Assembly (NCBI RefSeq): GCF_029633865.1
Contig: NC_079214.1
Location: forward strand, 19,284,119-19,348,118
Direction: 5' to 3'
From: Lampris incognitus
Taxonomy: Eukaryota; Chordata; Actinopteri; Lampriformes; Lampridae
Length of the DNA stretch: 64,000 nucleotides
Positions 58,201 to 61,200 of this stretch are shown piece after piece. Made by a program: the position numbers and the translations under genes. The stretch's first letter is position 1, and each line of letters opens with the position of its first letter. Below the pieces are notes generated by a model that was not told the DNA's origin, did not search any database, and saw only the letters and a program-made list of their open reading frames with translations.

Positions 58201-61200
58201 ACGGAATAGAGGGCCACGCCACCCAGACGCCTGCCCAATAACACATTTTTAAGCAATTATTGGCCGATACCGATAAACTGACTGATATATAATGCACCCC
58301 TAAATACTTCCACATCCAGTCAGTCACGTATGGACCTACTCACTCAAAGAGAGGTAGAAACAAACAAAGGCTCAATGTTCTCTAAAATCACACTATTCCT
58401 CTTATTATCATGTCTGTAAATGTTTACCTGCTGGTATTTTGGGTGGGTTAATTTTCAGGGCAACTGCAGTTGGAGACCATTTCACATCTACACTTCCAGA
58501 TTGGTTCTGTGCCTAAGGAAGAAACGCAGACCGAAATTAGCCAATTGCAACTGTCTAAAAATACAATTCATGCTAGTTCCTAATCGAAATACCCTCCAAC
58601 AAGGCGGCGATTTTTAGAGAATAGCATGTATTTAATTTGAAACTAAAACGTTAACTTTTATAAAAACTGCACTAGAAGCTATGAATCAAATGGGAGATGA
58701 TGACCCTAAATTTCAATATTAGAGGCTAATAACACGTAAGAGAGTAATCCATAGGAATGTTGAATTTACATTGACTGGTTGAATAACAATACCTGATTTT
58801 GTGAAACTGCCATCTGTAGCTCTTTCAGCCATGCTTCTATGGGAAGATGGTAGACTTCAAGCCAAAGAGCCCCATTACCTGATAAACAGTTTTAAAGTCA
58901 AGGAATTTCATAGTAAAATAATTCTCTTTAAAGAGAATGACTATCACAATGAACCCAGCAGAAATTAAAGACCTTACAGCTGATAGTCGCTGCTCCATAA
59001 TGTCCTCCTTTGGATAGTTCAAATGTCGTGCAAATACTCCTCTGGTTAATATTTTCCTAATAACATGAAATGTTTTTTTAGTCATTGTTTTTGTTTTTAC
59101 TTTTTTTGTACATAAAAATGACAAAATGTGAAAAAGACTTACAGTAGAAGTGCTTGTTGTATTTGAAATGTTAAAGCCACTGGAAAGGTTATGCTATAAT
59201 TGCACAAGTGTCTACAAAGAATGTGAATTTAAATACATTTTAATTAATTAATTCGATAGATATAGTATTTATTGTCCTACGGGAAATGTTTTCACAGCCA
59301 GTACATGCACAGAAACATACAAATAACTGCACTTCAACATACAGATATACATAGATACATAAACATGACATTCATAAACACATAGCATTCACTCACACTC
59401 ACAGATAAATCTGACTGTGGATGGAGATGGGGTTCAGTCCAGTGAGGGGTGTGTTTGGTGTGTTAATGTCCAGTTCTTTTGTCTACATTCAGTTGGAGGC
59501 AGTTGTCTATGCACCATCGAATAAAATGAGAAATTGATTGTTGATAGACTGTGATGGATTTATTCTCATTAAGTAGTCCCAGTATGGCAGTATCATCAGA
59601 GTATATGTAGTAAGTGGTGATGGGTAAAGGGCTGATGCAGTCGTTTGTGTGGAGTGTAGAAAACAGGACTTAGGACACTGCCCTGAGGGGCCCTGGTGTT
59701 GGTGAGGATGGTTGATGATGTTACTGTGCCTATTCTCACAGCCTGTGTGTGGCTAAGAAGTTGTGGACCCAGTGGGTGAAGGGTGGAGGGATGTTGAAGT
59801 GGTGGAGTTTCTTTTTTTTTAATCCCCCCCTTTTTTTTCTCCCCAATTGTACTTGGCTAACTACCCCACACTTCCGAGCCATCTCAGTCCCTGCTCCACC
59901 CCCTCTGCTGAGCCGGGGAGGGCTGCAGACTACCACATGCCTCCTTCGATAAATGTGGAGTCGCCAGCCACTTCTTTTTACCTGACAGTGAGGAGTTTCG
60001 CCATGGGGACGTAGCGCGTGGGAGGATCACGCTATTCCCCCCAGTTCCTCCTCCCCCCCAAAGAGGCACCCTGACCGACCAGAGAAGGTGCTAGTATAGT
60101 GACCATGACACATACCCACATCCAGCTTCCCACCCACAGACAAGGCCAGTTGTGTCTGTAGGGATGCCCGACCAAGTCTGAGGTAACATGGGGATTTGAA
60201 TCGGCGATCCCTGTCTTGGTAAGCAATGGAATAAACTGCGGTGGTGGAGTTTCTTGGTCATCTGGTGGTGTTGAATTGTATTGAAGGCAGAGCTGAAGTC
60301 GATGAAGGCAATTGAAGCAAAGTTGCCAGGTGATTCCCGATGTTGGAGGAGGGAGTGGAGGAGACATGCCACAGCATTCTCTGTCCCCTGTCTGGCCCTG
60401 TAGGCAAACTGATATAGGTGCAGTTGTGGACTTGCAGCTGGTAGGATGGTGCGCAGGATCAGTTTTTCCAGGCATTTCATGGCTATTGGGGTGAGTGCGA
60501 CCGGTTGGTAGTGGGTGGGTTCAGAGGGGCGGGGTTAGATTTTTTTATATGACACATAACTGTGATTAATGTGATATAATATACATGTGTATGAATTGAA
60601 GCCAATAGACCAGAAGCTTCCCAGGAAGCACAGGAAAAGCATGTGGAATGCAATTAGGGTGATATGACAGTTAACAGAAGAGGGACAGGTGTGCCTACAC
60701 TAATGACTACTTTCTTCAAAGATGTTTTGAAAGAGCTGCAGACATAAAGGGTGGTACATAGTGGGCGCAGTGGCGGCCCAGCCAGTTAAACACATAGGCC
60801 TGATCGCAACGATCCATGTTCGAATCCAGTAAGGTCCTTTGCTGCAAGTCGTCCCTAATGCTCTGTTCACTCTGGTGTTTTTTGTCTATCTTTACTGTCC
60901 TGTCTAATACTAAAGGCTGAAATGTTAGACATATAACAAAAAGAAAAAAAGAAAGAAAAGTTGCACACAGTGATGGGAAAGACATCTATCTTCCAATTAA
61001 GGTGCGATAAAAAGGGTTCAGTATCCTTGACTATACGTACCGTCTTGTTAATAACTTTGAGGAGGTGAATGATTTCAGCATGATATAAAAAAACTCTGGC
61101 AACACCTGCAATGATAAAGAAAAGAAACTAGCTGTTATATGGTTTGGAGACAGTGGCACTGATGAAAAGACAGGAGGTGCAGCTGGAAGTGGCAGAGTTG

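Noticed and set aside
58837-59124. 95-codon minus-strand frame as a gene
   Set aside because: It is an accidental frame; two wdr93 exons (58793-58878, 58978-59041) overlap it in other frames with splice sites.
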